Origin: an uncultured Lachnospiraceae bacterium
Lineage (GTDB): Bacteria; Bacillota; Clostridia; Lachnospirales; Lachnospiraceae
DNA length: 64,000 bases
Assembly (NCBI GenBank): GCA_902779395.1
Contig: CACZBK010000001.1
Span: 211,066 to 275,065 of the forward strand
Direction of reading: 5' to 3'
The notes below the pieces were generated by a model. It was not told the origin of the DNA. It did not search any database and saw only the letters and a list, made by a program, of their open reading frames with translations. Below are positions 1-9,693 of the stretch, in pieces. Each line of letters starts with the position of its first letter. Position 1 is the first letter of the stretch. The position numbers were made by a program, and so were the translations under genes.

Positions 1-439
1 AAAGCAGGGACCTTAGCTGCTCTGCCTGTCCCCGGCCGTTACATACAAGCTCCAGATGATAACTTTTCGACGGATCGCTCATGGAACCTCCGGCCAGAAA
101 AAAACCTCTAAGATATGACCTCTTGCAACAGCTCTGTTTCAAGATCAGTCCGGATACCGCACCGTCCTTAAGCTCCTCATAATGGACGGATTCCAGTATT
201 TCCTTCGCTTCATCCGGTGAGATCGTTCTGTTTTCGTCATGCTGTTCTATGTTATATGTTTTTTTGAGTAATGTAAAGACCTTTTTTCTGAGATGATCGG
301 GATCACCGCTGAAGTCAAGACCATTATCCTTTACAACTCCGGAAACCGCGATACAGGCCGCCATTTCCGCTATACAGCAATGTCTGGATGCAGGAATGAT
401 GTCAGCCATCTCATCCTTGACCATAGAAGAAAAAGACAT
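1..439 (-). CDS. whiA: WhiA-family regulator, N-terminal part (cut by window edge)
   Basis: Translating the minus strand from the ATG at 439 gives about 146 residues that continue past the window edge. The segment contains RHCCIAEMAA near the start, then KKVFTLLKKTYNIE, and CCKRSYLRGFFLAGGS followed by SYHLELVC. This is the LAGLIDADG-like first domain of WhiA, a DNA-binding protein linked to cell division and chromosome segregation in Firmicutes. It starts 13 nt after the rapZ stop, and rapZ-whiA is a classical Firmicutes pair. The C-terminal HTH is outside the window, so completeness cannot be judged. Confidence 0.92.
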   Translation of the reverse strand, partial: MSFSSMVKDEMADIIPASRHCCIAEMAACIAVSGVVKDNGLDFSGDPDHLRKKVFTLLKKTYNIEQHDENRTISPDEAKEILESVHYEELKDGAVSGLILKQSCCKRSYLRGFFLAGGSMSDPSKSYHLELVCNGRGQAEQLRSLL

Positions 440-452
440 TTAAAACACCGCC

Positions 453-1310
453 TTACAGCTTTTCATCACGATGTGAGATCGTGATGCCGTATTTTCCCTG
501 TTTCTTTAGACGCTCATATATCTCGCACGCAAGTGTCACACTCCTGTGCTTTCCTCCGGTACAGCCTATTCCTATCACAAGCTGATGCTTTCCTTCCTTA
601 ATATAGTTAGGGATCAGAAAATGCAGAAGCGAGCATACCTTCTCCAGAAATTCTCCGGCTTCCGGAAAGCTCATCACATAATCATGAACAGGCGCATCGT
701 TTCCGGTCATCAGCTTCAGTTCATCAATATAATACGGATTAGGAAGAAAACGAACATCAAATACAAGATCCGCATCAGCCGGAATACCATATTTAAAGCC
801 AAATGAAAGCACACGTATTATCAGATTGGCGTATTCTCCATCCTGAAGAAAGATCTTATCCAGTTCCTCTTTCAGTACTCTGGTAAGAAGATTTGAAGTA
901 TCAAAGACATAATCTGCCGATTTTTTAACGTTTTTCAGTATATCCCTTTCACGGCTGATACCGCTTTCCAGACTGTCACTGCCCGCAAGAGGATGCACAC
1001 GGCGGCTTTCTTTATAACGTTTGATAAGTACTTTATCGTCCGCATCCATAAAGATTATCTCAAAGGGATATTCTTTCCGGCGCAGCGAAAGTATCGTGCG
1101 TTCAGCCTCATCAAAATCCTGATCTGCACGAACGTCAAGCCCCAGCGCCACCTTGGACACTTCACTGCCCGGTCCCGAAAAGAGTTCTATGAACTTGTCA
1201 ATAAGAGGAACAGGCATATTATCTACGCAATAAAATCCCATATCCTCCAGCATCTTCATAGCGGTCTGCTTGCCGGCACCGCTCATACCCGTAACTATCA
1301 CAAAACGCAT
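453..1310 (-). CDS. rapZ: RapZ/YvcJ-family nucleotide-binding protein
   Basis: The 285-residue protein has the usual length of the RapZ (YvcJ) family. The P-loop GMSGAGKQ is at residues 8-15, followed by EDMGFYCVDNMP, a family signature. The C-terminal half carries IGIGCTGGKHRSV, the conserved region of the RapZ C-terminal domain. In E. coli RapZ is an RNA-binding adaptor controlling glucosamine-6-phosphate synthase; in Firmicutes the homologue binds and hydrolyses nucleotides and its target is less clear. It lies 12 nt after the acyltransferase stop and 13 nt before whiA, so the genes are probably co-transcribed. Confidence 0.95.
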   Translation of the reverse strand: MRFVIVTGMSGAGKQTAMKMLEDMGFYCVDNMPVPLIDKFIELFSGPGSEVSKVALGLDVRADQDFDEAERTILSLRRKEYPFEIIFMDADDKVLIKRYKESRRVHPLAGSDSLESGISRERDILKNVKKSADYVFDTSNLLTRVLKEELDKIFLQDGEYANLIIRVLSFGFKYGIPADADLVFDVRFLPNPYYIDELKLMTGNDAPVHDYVMSFPEAGEFLEKVCSLLHFLIPNYIKEGKHQLVIGIGCTGGKHRSVTLACEIYERLKKQGKYGITISHRDEKL

Positions 1311-1322
1311 CGGCTATTCCCC

Positions 1323-2423
1323 TTAAAGAGTAAGATCCCTGAATCCCGGTATACGACGCAGAAGCCATACCGGCAGATAGCATACCAGATATACTATCAC
1401 GCTCCATAACAATGCGGCAGCGATACGGCCCAGTCCTGTAGGTTCTCCGCAGATGGCCAGCCTGACATTTTCGATCGTCTCGATCCTGCCGTCCAGGAAA
1501 AATCCATGCAACAGGAAAATACCCAGTGAACATCCTCCGAGAGAACCCATGACACGCTCCCAGGCTCTGTGTTCCCTGCGCCTGAATAAAGCTTTGCATA
1601 CTACGAACAGCGTTACACAGTGCAGCATTGTAACCTCACTGTGGTATTCGGGATACATAACATAATCGCCCATCGACACGCCTCTGTTCGACAGGATATA
1701 TGTATTATATATCATCCATATCAGATCAAGAGGAACCAGTATAAGTGCCAGCTTTTTGCACTGATCCACACTCATACGGTGGTGGAAGAAGTATCCCATC
1801 ACGGGATAAATAAAGATAACCTCGGTTATCCACTCGAGTTTCATATTCATATTCAGGCTGTATCTGTCCATAAGTATATATCTGTCTAAAAGCGGCAGTA
1901 TCGAAGAAAGTACAAATACCGCCATGATCAGATATATGAAATCCTCATCACGCATATTCTTGACCATGGGACGCATAAAAGGAAGACAGATCAGAAATCC
2001 CAGCGTAGCATACAGATACCAGAACTGTGTTATACGCTCACGATTATACAGATCGGGGATAAAACGTGTCAGATCGAACTGATCCCTGCCGGCTTTTATA
2101 TCGGTAAGATAATACAGGAATGAAAATATGATCAGGATTATGATCATGCGCAGTATACGTTTTCTCCATACCGTCTTGATCGCCTCATGCATATCCAGCA
2201 GTATAGCCCCGTGTATCATAAGACACAGCCAGAGCGGAAAGCGCACGAACATAGCCACAAACAGGCTCAGATAATACGGAAGCGTGCCCATTTGCAGGTC
2301 TATATATGCATTGACCCCGTCTGAATAGGAAAATATAAGAAAGATTATAGCTATGACCCAGAGTATATCAAAGTACAGCTCTCTCTTTTTTTTTGGTCTG
2401 CGTAGATCACTTGTTTTCATCAA
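1323..2423 (-). CDS. Acyltransferase-3-like membrane protein with a degenerate R-X10-H motif
   Basis: A 366-residue polytopic protein with about ten hydrophobic segments. The order of segments and the motif FWYLYATLGFLICLPFMRP resemble the acyltransferase-3 family, which O-acylates cell-surface sugars. In that family the first helix normally carries R-X10-H, essential for catalysis. Here the aligned positions appear to be W22 and Y33 (context FDILWVIAI and IFSYSDG), so both residues seem to be lost. The gene overlaps the end of murB by 17 nt and precedes rapZ by 12 nt, an unusual insertion in the murB-rapZ-whiA cluster. It may be an inactive acyltransferase relative or have another role. The family call rests on pattern, not on a search. 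Confidence 0.7.
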   Translation of the reverse strand: MMKTSDLRRPKKKRELYFDILWVIAIIFLIFSYSDGVNAYIDLQMGTLPYYLSLFVAMFVRFPLWLCLMIHGAILLDMHEAIKTVWRKRILRMIIILIIFSFLYYLTDIKAGRDQFDLTRFIPDLYNRERITQFWYLYATLGFLICLPFMRPMVKNMRDEDFIYLIMAVFVLSSILPLLDRYILMDRYSLNMNMKLEWITEVIFIYPVMGYFFHHRMSVDQCKKLALILVPLDLIWMIYNTYILSNRGVSMGDYVMYPEYHSEVTMLHCVTLFVVCKALFRRREHRAWERVMGSLGGCSLGIFLLHGFFLDGRIETIENVRLAICGEPTGLGRIAAALLWSVIVYLVCYLPVWLLRRIPGFRDLTL

Positions 2424-3336
2424 AAGCCCCCAGAAGTATTACCTCCGGTTCAAGCATGACCCCAAAGGCCTGCCTGACTTTATCCTGTACTCTGCACATG
2501 AGACGGTATATATCTGTCGCAGTCGCATTTCCTTTATTTATAATGAAACCTGCGTGTTTTTCCGAAACGCAGGCTCCTCCTGCACTCATCCCTTTGCATC
2601 CGGCATCCGATATAAGTTTACCGGCAAAATATCCTTCGGGACGTTTGAACGTGGATCCGGCACTGGGATATTCCAAAGGCTGTTTTTCCCTGCGCTGTGC
2701 ATTAAGTCCGGACGCCTTCTTAAGTATCTCTTCCTTTATCCCGTGAGTAAGCCTTAAGCTGCTCCCCAGTACTATTCCCCGCCTCTTTTTAAGCAGGCTG
2801 TATCTGTATCCGAACTCCATACCCGCATTGTCGATGCTGCATACGCCTTCACCGAAAAAGTAGATACGGACATCACGCACGATATCCTTCATCTCACCGC
2901 CGTAGGCACCGGCATTCATGGTAAGAGCTCCGCCCAGACTGCCGGGTATACCGGATGCAAATTCCATTCCTGAAAGCGAATGCTCTGCCGCTGCTACCGC
3001 GATACGGCTTAAAGCCGCCGCAGAGCCCGCAGTTACGGTATCCGCATCCACACTTATATCATCAAAGCCGTCGCCCAGCTTTATGACGATGCCGTCATAG
3101 CCTTTATCACTGACTAAAAGATTGCTGCCGTTTCCCAAAAGAAACCACTCAAGTTCTTCTTCCTCTATAAGCTTCATAAGCTTAATGAGAATGTCCGTAT
3201 CCTGAGCGGTAACAAAAAACCGCGCCTCTCCGCCTGCGCGGAATGAGCAATGCCTGCTCATGCTCTCATGCTCAAGCACATTGCCCTCTCCGGCGATAAC
3301 AGCCAGTTTCTCTGATAATAATGCAGCTGAAACCAT
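2407..3336 (-). CDS. murB: UDP-N-acetylenolpyruvoylglucosamine reductase MurB
   Basis: The 309-residue protein performs the NADPH-dependent reduction that forms UDP-N-acetylmuramic acid in peptidoglycan synthesis. FAD-binding signatures are visible: LLGNGSNLLVSDKG, then GIPGSLGGALTMNAGAYGGEM. The catalytic region YPSAGSTFKRPEGYFAGKLI contains the serine of the second domain, and the C-terminal EPEVILLG carries the conserved glutamate. Length is normal. It sits 5 nt after the glucokinase stop and overlaps the next gene by 17 nt, as expected in a tight operon. Confidence 0.97.
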   Translation of the reverse strand: MVSAALLSEKLAVIAGEGNVLEHESMSRHCSFRAGGEARFFVTAQDTDILIKLMKLIEEEELEWFLLGNGSNLLVSDKGYDGIVIKLGDGFDDISVDADTVTAGSAAALSRIAVAAAEHSLSGMEFASGIPGSLGGALTMNAGAYGGEMKDIVRDVRIYFFGEGVCSIDNAGMEFGYRYSLLKKRRGIVLGSSLRLTHGIKEEILKKASGLNAQRREKQPLEYPSAGSTFKRPEGYFAGKLISDAGCKGMSAGGACVSEKHAGFIINKGNATATDIYRLMCRVQDKVRQAFGVMLEPEVILLGAFDENK

Positions 3337-3341
3337 TTTTA

Positions 3342-4292
3342 TTACACGATATTCAGATCAAGTACAAGTTTTGCCGCTCCGTATATGCCGGCATCATTTC
3401 CAAGGGTAGCCAGGGCAAAACGAACATCCCTGCTGCCGCGGAAAACATATTTCTTATACTCATCCACTATATAGCCAAACAGCACTTCACCGGCTTTTGA
3501 TACCCCTCCGCCGATAACAAATATCTCAGGATTTACCACGCAGGCTACAGCTGCGAGTCCCTTACCGAGATAACGGCCAAATTCCTTTGCAACCTCTATG
3601 GCTACTGAGTCTCCCGCCTTTACGGCATCAAATACCGCCTTAGCCGAAACATCACCGTTTCGGAGAACGGAAGGTTTATCATCGGCTTCCAGCCTCCTTC
3701 TGGCGAGTCTGGATACACCCGTAGCGGATGCATACTGTTCAAGACATCCGTGATTCCCGCAGCCGCAGGCATCCGGTTCATCATCTGCTATATGTATATG
3801 TCCTATTTCTCCGCCTGCTCCGGTAGCACCTGTAAGTATCTTTCCTTCCACAATGATGCCGCCGCCGACTCCGGTACCCAGGGTCACTGCCACCAGGTTT
3901 TTGTAGCCGCATCCGCCGCCTCTCCACATTTCACCCAGAGCTGCAACATTTGCATCATTACCCGCTTCAACCGGGATCCCTCCAAGAAGCACGGCAAGCT
4001 CTTCCTTAACAGAAAATACATCCCATCCCAGATTGGCTGCCTTATATATCACACCTTTTGCATCGACAGGTCCGGGTACACCTATGCCCACACCGATCAC
4101 GTCATCCTTTTCCATACCCATCTCGGACATCTTTGCCTTAATGGATGCAGCGATATCCGGCAGTATCCTGCTGCCGTTATTTTCCTTGCGAGTAGGTATC
4201 TCCCACTTTTCCTTAACATTACCTTCCGTATCAAAATATCCCATCTTAACGGTGGTGCCTCCAAGGTCCACACCGAAGATCACTTTTGACAT
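3342..4292 (-). CDS. glcK: ROK-family glucokinase
   Basis: A 316-residue cytoplasmic sugar kinase. The N-terminal phosphate-binding motif GVDLGGTTVKMG (residues 7-18), the sugar-binding GNDANVAALGE, and the ROK zinc site CGCGNHGCLEQYAS are all intact. The family phosphorylates glucose with ATP, feeding glycolysis; a few ROK members act on N-acetyl sugars or are regulators, but there is no DNA-binding domain here. It lies 60 nt downstream of hprK, so sugar phosphorylation and the HPr kinase that reads glycolytic state are in one cluster. Confidence 0.93.
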   Translation of the reverse strand: MSKVIFGVDLGGTTVKMGYFDTEGNVKEKWEIPTRKENNGSRILPDIAASIKAKMSEMGMEKDDVIGVGIGVPGPVDAKGVIYKAANLGWDVFSVKEELAVLLGGIPVEAGNDANVAALGEMWRGGGCGYKNLVAVTLGTGVGGGIIVEGKILTGATGAGGEIGHIHIADDEPDACGCGNHGCLEQYASATGVSRLARRRLEADDKPSVLRNGDVSAKAVFDAVKAGDSVAIEVAKEFGRYLGKGLAAVACVVNPEIFVIGGGVSKAGEVLFGYIVDEYKKYVFRGSRDVRFALATLGNDAGIYGAAKLVLDLNIV

Positions 4293-4352
4293 ACTTATTT
4301 CCTCCCTGATCAGGATCTTTAATGCCCCCGATAGCCGGCAGATCCTTTTTAT

Positions 4353-5288
4353 TTACTGTAATTTATCCCTGTTCTCCAGCGCTGCCTGCATACGCTTGTA
4401 AAGCTCCTGGGGCGCATTATATCCCATCTTCTTAAGTCGGTAATTTACTGCTGCAGACTCGCAGATCAGTGCGGTATTACGTCCGGGACGGATGGGGATA
4501 TTATGGCAGACTACCTTATTGCCCAGATATTCGGTATACTCTTCTTCCATGCCCACGCGGTCGTAGTCCTGATCCTTTGACCACTCGGAAAGGCGTATCA
4601 CCAGGTTGATCTCCTGATCTTCCTTAACGCTCTGCACACCAAAGAGCATCTTTACATCAACTATGCCTATGCCTCGTATCTCTATGAAATGCTTCGTAAC
4701 GGCAGGTGCCGTACCTATAAGAGTTTCCTCCGAAACCTTTCTTATCTCAACCACATCATCAGTTACCAGACGATGTCCGCGCTTTATAAGTTCAAGAGCA
4801 CATTCGCTCTTTCCTATGCCGCTTTCGCCGGTGATAAGCACACCTTCACCGAAGATATCCACCAGCACTCCGTGTACTGTCATACAGGGTGCCAGCTTTG
4901 CATTCAGCCATCTGATGACCTCTGCCATGAAAACCGAGGTGCCCTTTGAAGTTGATAAAAGCGGCACTCCGTGCTCTATTGCTATCTGCTTAAACAGGGG
5001 ATCCGGCTGCAGATCCCTGCAGAATACAAAAGCAGGGGTAGATTCGGATAATACCTTCTCGTAGCGCGATCTCTTATCCTCTTCCTTCAGCTGCTCCATG
5101 TATGAATATTCAACAAAACCCACTATCTGCAGACGGGTGGCATCATAATGTTCCAGATACCCTGCCAGCTGGATAGCCGGACGGTTGATATCAGGCTGGG
5201 TGATCCTGATATTACTTATATCTATCTCATCAGTAAGATTAGTGAGCTTCTGCTTGTCGATGAGACGCTGCAGACTGATACTTGCCAT
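4353..5288 (-). CDS. hprK: HPr kinase/phosphorylase
   Basis: The 311-residue protein phosphorylates or dephosphorylates HPr on serine and so drives carbon catabolite repression. Visible are the VHG histidine region near residue 139, the Walker A motif GESGIGKS (154-161), VTDDVVEIR, and the family signature EIRGIGIVDVKMLFG. A good ribosome-binding site (AAGGAGG) precedes the ATG. A sigma-A-like promoter lies just upstream at 5321-5349 and overlaps one arm of a long inverted repeat, which may be an operator. The gene heads the hprK-glcK-murB-rapZ-whiA run. Confidence 0.97.
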   Translation of the reverse strand: MASISLQRLIDKQKLTNLTDEIDISNIRITQPDINRPAIQLAGYLEHYDATRLQIVGFVEYSYMEQLKEEDKRSRYEKVLSESTPAFVFCRDLQPDPLFKQIAIEHGVPLLSTSKGTSVFMAEVIRWLNAKLAPCMTVHGVLVDIFGEGVLITGESGIGKSECALELIKRGHRLVTDDVVEIRKVSEETLIGTAPAVTKHFIEIRGIGIVDVKMLFGVQSVKEDQEINLVIRLSEWSKDQDYDRVGMEEEYTEYLGNKVVCHNIPIRPGRNTALICESAAVNYRLKKMGYNAPQELYKRMQAALENRDKLQ

Positions 5289-5320
5289 GGGTAGTCCTCC
5301 TTAAAACACATTTGGCTAAT

Positions 5321-5349
5321 ATTATACTTCTATTTTGCGGTATTTACAA
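5321..5349 (-). promoter_or_regulatory. Predicted sigma-A promoter of hprK
   Basis: On the minus strand TTGTAA (5349-5344) and TATAAT (5326-5321) are separated by exactly 17 bp. The -10 box is a perfect consensus and the -35 matches four of six. The start codon is about 33 nt downstream of the -10, leaving room for a leader with the visible ribosome-binding site. Confidence 0.7.
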
Positions 5350-5425
5350 CAATAATCCGCATGACCGCCTGCCCGAGAGCCTGTACATATTCTTTATGGC
5401 ATAGCGGCACTGTTGTAAATACTGC
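5337..5425. repeat. 15-bp inverted repeat between uvrC and hprK
   Basis: GCGGTATTTACAACA at 5337-5351 is matched in reverse complement by TGTTGTAAATACTGC at 5411-5425, with a single transition. The arms are 59 bp apart. One arm covers the -35 and part of the spacer of the hprK promoter. It could be a paired operator, or a long hairpin in read-through RNA from uvrC. Confidence 0.75.
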
Positions 5426-5445
5426 CTCCGCTCCCCCCGGTTACC

Positions 5446-7308
5446 TCAGCTGCCGTGAAAGTGCCCGTATACCGCTTCCGCTGAATTCCGTGGCAATCCA
5501 GCCTTCCCGATCAGCTCCTCTACAGAGGCATTTTTTATATCCTCCAGGGAAGAAAAAACTCTCATCAGGGCTTTTCTTCTGGCCGGTCCCACACCCGGGA
5601 TATCATCCAGCACGGAATGTGTCTGCTCCTTTGTACGAAGAGAGCGATGGTACTCTATCGCAAAGCGGTGAACCTCATCCTGTATGCGGGTTAAAAGTTT
5701 AAAAGCTTCGCTGCCCGTATCAATGGGCATCTCCACATTATTGAAATACAGACCTCTGGTACGGTGGTTATCGTCTTTGACCATTCCGCACACCGGGATA
5801 TCCAGCTCAAGCTCCGAAAGGACCTCCAGAGCTATGTTCACCTGGCCCCTTCCGCCATCCATAAGGATGATATCGGGAAACACATCAAAATGTCCGTTCC
5901 CGTTTCCTTCTTCCTTTTCCTTAAGACCATGTGTAAATCGTCTGGTCAGGACTTCACGCATGCTGGCATAGTCATCAGGCCCGCTAACAGTCTTTATCCT
6001 GAACTTCCTGTAATCGCTGCGCTTGGGTTTTCCCTTGTCGTAAACGACCATCGATCCCACATTCTCAAAGCCGGATATGTTCGATATATCATAGGATTCC
6101 ATTCTGTTTAGGCCGCTTACGCCAAGTATGGCTTCCAGCTCTCTCACAGCACCTATGGTACGGCCTTCTTCTTTCTTTATCTTTTCCTTATCCTGTGATA
6201 AGGCTATAGCGGCATTCGAAGCTGCCAGTTCCACCAGCTTTTCCTTCTGTCCTTTCTTTGGCGCCATCAGGTATACCCTGCTGCCTTTCTTTGCGGAAAG
6301 CCACTGCTCGATAAGGTCTTTTTCGCTGCTCTCCTCCTGCAACATTATCTGTCTGGGGATAAAGGGAGTTCCGGCATAAAACTGCTTTACAAAGCCGGAA
6401 AGTATGCTTTCACTGCTCTCTCCCGCACTGTTTTTCATATAAAAATGTTCCCTGCCCACCATTCGTCCGGCGCGGACAAAGAATACCTGCACTACTGCAT
6501 CTTCCTCATCCCTTGCAAGGGCCACTATATCCTTATCCTCCTGGTTCATATCCTCGATCTTCTGCTTCTGGGCTATGCTCTTTACATGCTCCAGAAGATC
6601 CCGATAGCGGGCTGCTTCCTCAAATTCCAGGTTTTCGGAAGCTTCTTCCATCCTCTGCCTGAGTTCTTTAAGAATGGGATTGTATTCGCCGTTCAAAAAC
6701 TTAATGGCCTTTTCCAGCCGGAGCGCATATTCTTCGGGACTTATCTTATCCCTGATGCAGGGCCCGCAGCACTGTCCTATATGATAATTAAGGCAGGGGC
6801 GCTCCTTACCGATATCTTTCGGAAGCGATCTGTTGCAGTCGCGGAGCCCGTATAGCTTATTGATAAGGTCTATGGTCTCCCTGACGGAATATGCACTTGT
6901 AAAGGGACCGAAATAGCGCGCCTTATCCTTTTTCATAAGCCTGGATAAAAATATCCTCGGATAGGTTTCATTTACAGTAACTTTGATATAAGGGTATGTC
7001 TTATCATCTCTGAGCATCGTATTGTATCTGGGACGATGCTCTTTGATCAGATCATTCTCCAGGACCAGGGCTTCCAGTTCACTGTCGGTCACTATATATT
7101 CAAAGCGCGCGATCAGGCTTACCATACGGTCTATCTTGGGACCGCGTCCGATATTTGCACGAAAATAAGACCGCACCCTGTTATTCAGGTTTACGGCCTT
7201 ACCAACATAGATTATCGTATCGTTTATATCCCGCATCAGGTATACCCCGGGGCGGGGGGGAAGCTTCTTAAGCTCCTCCTTTACATCAAAACCCTTTTCC
7301 TCGGACAT
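5446..7308 (-). CDS. uvrC: Excinuclease ABC subunit C
   Basis: The 620-residue protein makes the two incisions in nucleotide excision repair together with UvrAB. The GIY-YIG nuclease domain is at about residues 15-95 (PGVYLMRD, then [18 protein letters not shown]). A UVR motif lies near 205-240, and the RNase H-like second nuclease region includes [11 protein letters not shown] and [12 protein letters not shown]. Helix-hairpin-helix motifs close the protein ([16 protein letters not shown]). Length is standard. It begins 3 nt after the ftsH stop. Confidence 0.97.
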   Translation of the reverse strand: MSEEKGFDVKEELKKLPPRPGVYLMRDINDTIIYVGKAVNLNNRVRSYFRANIGRGPKIDRMVSLIARFEYIVTDSELEALVLENDLIKEHRPRYNTMLRDDKTYPYIKVTVNETYPRIFLSRLMKKDKARYFGPFTSAYSVRETIDLINKLYGLRDCNRSLPKDIGKERPCLNYHIGQCCGPCIRDKISPEEYALRLEKAIKFLNGEYNPILKELRQRMEEASENLEFEEAARYRDLLEHVKSIAQKQKIEDMNQEDKDIVALARDEEDAVVQVFFVRAGRMVGREHFYMKNSAGESSESILSGFVKQFYAGTPFIPRQIMLQEESSEKDLIEQWLSAKKGSRVYLMAPKKGQKEKLVELAASNAAIALSQDKEKIKKEEGRTIGAVRELEAILGVSGLNRMESYDISNISGFENVGSMVVYDKGKPKRSDYRKFRIKTVSGPDDYASMREVLTRRFTHGLKEKEEGNGNGHFDVFPDIILMDGGRGQVNIALEVLSELELDIPVCGMVKDDNHRTRGLYFNNVEMPIDTGSEAFKLLTRIQDEVHRFAIEYHRSLRTKEQTHSVLDDIPGVGPARRKALMRVFSSLEDIKNASVEELIGKAGLPRNSAEAVYGHFHGS

Positions 7309-7311
7309 GTT

Positions 7312-9600
7312 TTATTCGTTATTATCGCCATCTCCGGGCTGCTTATATGCACGTTTTTTAAACTCATCGGCAAAGGAACTGCCTTCCTTACCGCCTTCAG
7401 CATCCGTTTCATTATTCTGTGAAATGCTTTCTGTTTTTTCGGGCTCCCGGGTCACCTTCTGAAAAGCCGCCCCTGTTTCACTTCCGCTCTCATTCTTAGG
7501 CTCTGCGGGAACATAGGCATCTTTGCTTCCCTCACCCGAAGACTCCGCTTTCTGGTCATCCTTTTGAGGCGCACGGTTCTTTTCACGGCCGCGGGTCACA
7601 GATATTATCTCCTTGCCATCGGGAGTATACTTGGGCTCATCACTCTCATTATTTACGATCACTGCCGCACGATCGCTCCCTTCTTCTTTCTCAGGCAGGG
7701 GAATACCTTTCTCACGGCAGTAGATCTCCATAAATTCACGACCGGAGATAGTCTCCTTCTCATAAAGATAATCCGCTATCTTATTAAGGATCTCACGGTT
7801 CTCGGTGAGCATTCTCTTGGCTTCTTCATAGCTTGTGCGGATAAGTGCTTTTACTTCTTCATCAACCTGTGCCGCGGTCTCATCAGCACAGTTCTGGATA
7901 GTATTTCTGTTTAAGTATTCATCCTGTACGGTCTCAAGCCCCATCATACCGAATGCGCTGCTCATACCGAAGCGGGTAACCATGGCGCGTGCGATACGGG
8001 TTGCCTTTTCTATATCATTGGCAGCACCGGTCGTCACCGTATCAAATACGATATCCTCGGCAGCACGTCCACCCAGCAGGCTTACGAGCTCGGAACGCAG
8101 TTCCTTCTCGGTCTGCATGAACTTCTCTTCTTCAGGATAGCTCAGCACATATCCCAGAGTACCCATGGTACGTGGGATTATCGTTATCTTCTGTACCGGT
8201 TCAGCATTCTTCATAAGAGCGCTGATAAGAGCATGACCTGTTTCATGATAACTCACGATCCTGCGCTCCTGTCTCGAAAGCACACGGTCTTTCTTTTCTT
8301 TACCCACGCTGACAAGCTCAACCGCATCCAGAAGATCCTTCTGGCTCACATATTCACGTCCGCGCTTTACAGCCAGAATGGCTGCTTCGTTTATCATATT
8401 GGCCAGATCGGCACCAACGGCACCAACCGTAGCCAGACCTATCTCATCCAGATTAACGGTCTGATCCATAAGCACATCTTTGGAATGAACTTTAAGGATC
8501 TCGATACGTCCCTTAAGATCAGGCTCTTCCACAATGACACGTCTGTCAAAACGCCCGGGTCTTAACAACGCTTTATCCAGTATCTCAGGCCTGTTGGTAG
8601 CAGCCAGGATTATGATACCCTTCTTGGCATCAAAACCGTCCATTTCGGACAAGAGCTGGTTCAGGGTCTGCTCACGCTCGTCATTGCCTCCGCCATAACG
8701 TGAATCCCTGCTCCGTCCTATCGCATCGATCTCATCGATGAATATGATGCAAGGCGCACTCTTCTCCGCTTCCTTAAACAGATCTCTTACACGGCTTGCA
8801 CCCACACCGACATACATCTCCACAAAATCAGAACCTGCAAGTGAGAAGAAAGGCACACCTGCTTCACCCGCAACGGCCTTTGCCAGCAGGGTCTTACCGG
8901 TTCCGGGAGGTCCTACAAGAAGGGCACCCTTGGGTATCTTCGCACCTATCTTTGAATACTTGACAGGGTTATGAAGAAAATCCACTATCTCGACTAAGGA
9001 TTCCTTAGCTTCATCCTCTCCGGCCACATCCTTAAAGCTTATGCCGGTTTCCTTACCGCCGTACATCTTAGCGTTGCTCTTGCCAACACCGAATATCCCG
9101 CCGCCGCTCCTGTCCATTCTTCTGAATAAGATCCCCATAAAGATCCACAGAAGAGCGATAGGTACTACATAGGTAAGCAGAAAGCTTAAGATCATGCTCC
9201 TGCCATCCTCTATGGTACTCTTAACCTCGATATGTGCATCGAGCATACGATTTGTAACGGTGGTTATATCTTCGGCAAGTCCGGTAAAATAAGTACGTCC
9301 GGGAAGATTCTCCTTTTTGCCTCTTTCCTCTATATTGATATGGTCTCCGTCTATCACTATGGCTTCGATCTTGTTATCGGAAACCATCTTCAGGAAATCA
9401 TTATAACTGATCTCCTCAGCCTGGGAAGATCCCCTTCCGACGATATAACTGATGACCATAAGCGCTACAAGGGTCACCACTATAAATGCCATTATATTGG
9501 GGCCCCTGTTTCCGTTACTTCCGTTATTCTGATTGTTGTTGTTTCCTCCCCCGTGGTTATCCTGATTATCACCCTGGGGATTGTTATTATATTCCTGCAT
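7312..9600 (-). CDS. ftsH: ATP-dependent zinc metalloprotease FtsH
   Basis: The 762-residue membrane AAA protease degrades unassembled or regulatory proteins. An Asn/Gly-rich tail (residues 1-33) precedes TM1 (36-55); an extracytoplasmic segment and TM2 (about 136-158) follow. Walker A GPPGTGKT is at 230-237, Walker [12 protein letters not shown] near 286, the SRH near 335-355, and the zinc site HETGH at 452-456 (HEAGH is commoner, but ligands and catalytic Glu remain). The C-terminal 110 residues are a charged, low-complexity extension longer than in most FtsH proteins. A promoter is visible upstream at 9635-9662. Confidence 0.96.
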   Translation of the reverse strand: MQEYNNNPQGDNQDNHGGGNNNNQNNGSNGNRGPNIMAFIVVTLVALMVISYIVGRGSSQAEEISYNDFLKMVSDNKIEAIVIDGDHINIEERGKKENLPGRTYFTGLAEDITTVTNRMLDAHIEVKSTIEDGRSMILSFLLTYVVPIALLWIFMGILFRRMDRSGGGIFGVGKSNAKMYGGKETGISFKDVAGEDEAKESLVEIVDFLHNPVKYSKIGAKIPKGALLVGPPGTGKTLLAKAVAGEAGVPFFSLAGSDFVEMYVGVGASRVRDLFKEAEKSAPCIIFIDEIDAIGRSRDSRYGGGNDEREQTLNQLLSEMDGFDAKKGIIILAATNRPEILDKALLRPGRFDRRVIVEEPDLKGRIEILKVHSKDVLMDQTVNLDEIGLATVGAVGADLANMINEAAILAVKRGREYVSQKDLLDAVELVSVGKEKKDRVLSRQERRIVSYHETGHALISALMKNAEPVQKITIIPRTMGTLGYVLSYPEEEKFMQTEKELRSELVSLLGGRAAEDIVFDTVTTGAANDIEKATRIARAMVTRFGMSSAFGMMGLETVQDEYLNRNTIQNCADETAAQVDEEVKALIRTSYEEAKRMLTENREILNKIADYLYEKETISGREFMEIYCREKGIPLPEKEEGSDRAAVIVNNESDEPKYTPDGKEIISVTRGREKNRAPQKDDQKAESSGEGSKDAYVPAEPKNESGSETGAAFQKVTREPEKTESISQNNETDAEGGKEGSSFADEFKKRAYKQPGDGDNNE

Positions 9601-9634
9601 ATTTATATCGCTCCTAGATAAAAAATCAATATAA

Positions 9635-9662
9635 ATATTATCACATATTCTGTATTTATCAA
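9635..9662 (-). promoter_or_regulatory. Predicted promoter of ftsH
   Basis: On the minus strand TTGATA (9662-9657) and TAATAT (9640-9635) are separated by 16 bp in a very AT-rich gap. The ATG of ftsH is 35 nt further, preceded by TAGGAGC as ribosome-binding site. A second TATAAT-like string exists upstream, so the exact start is uncertain. Confidence 0.5.
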
Positions 9663-9693
9663 AGTATTATACTTTTATTTCACAAAATAAACA

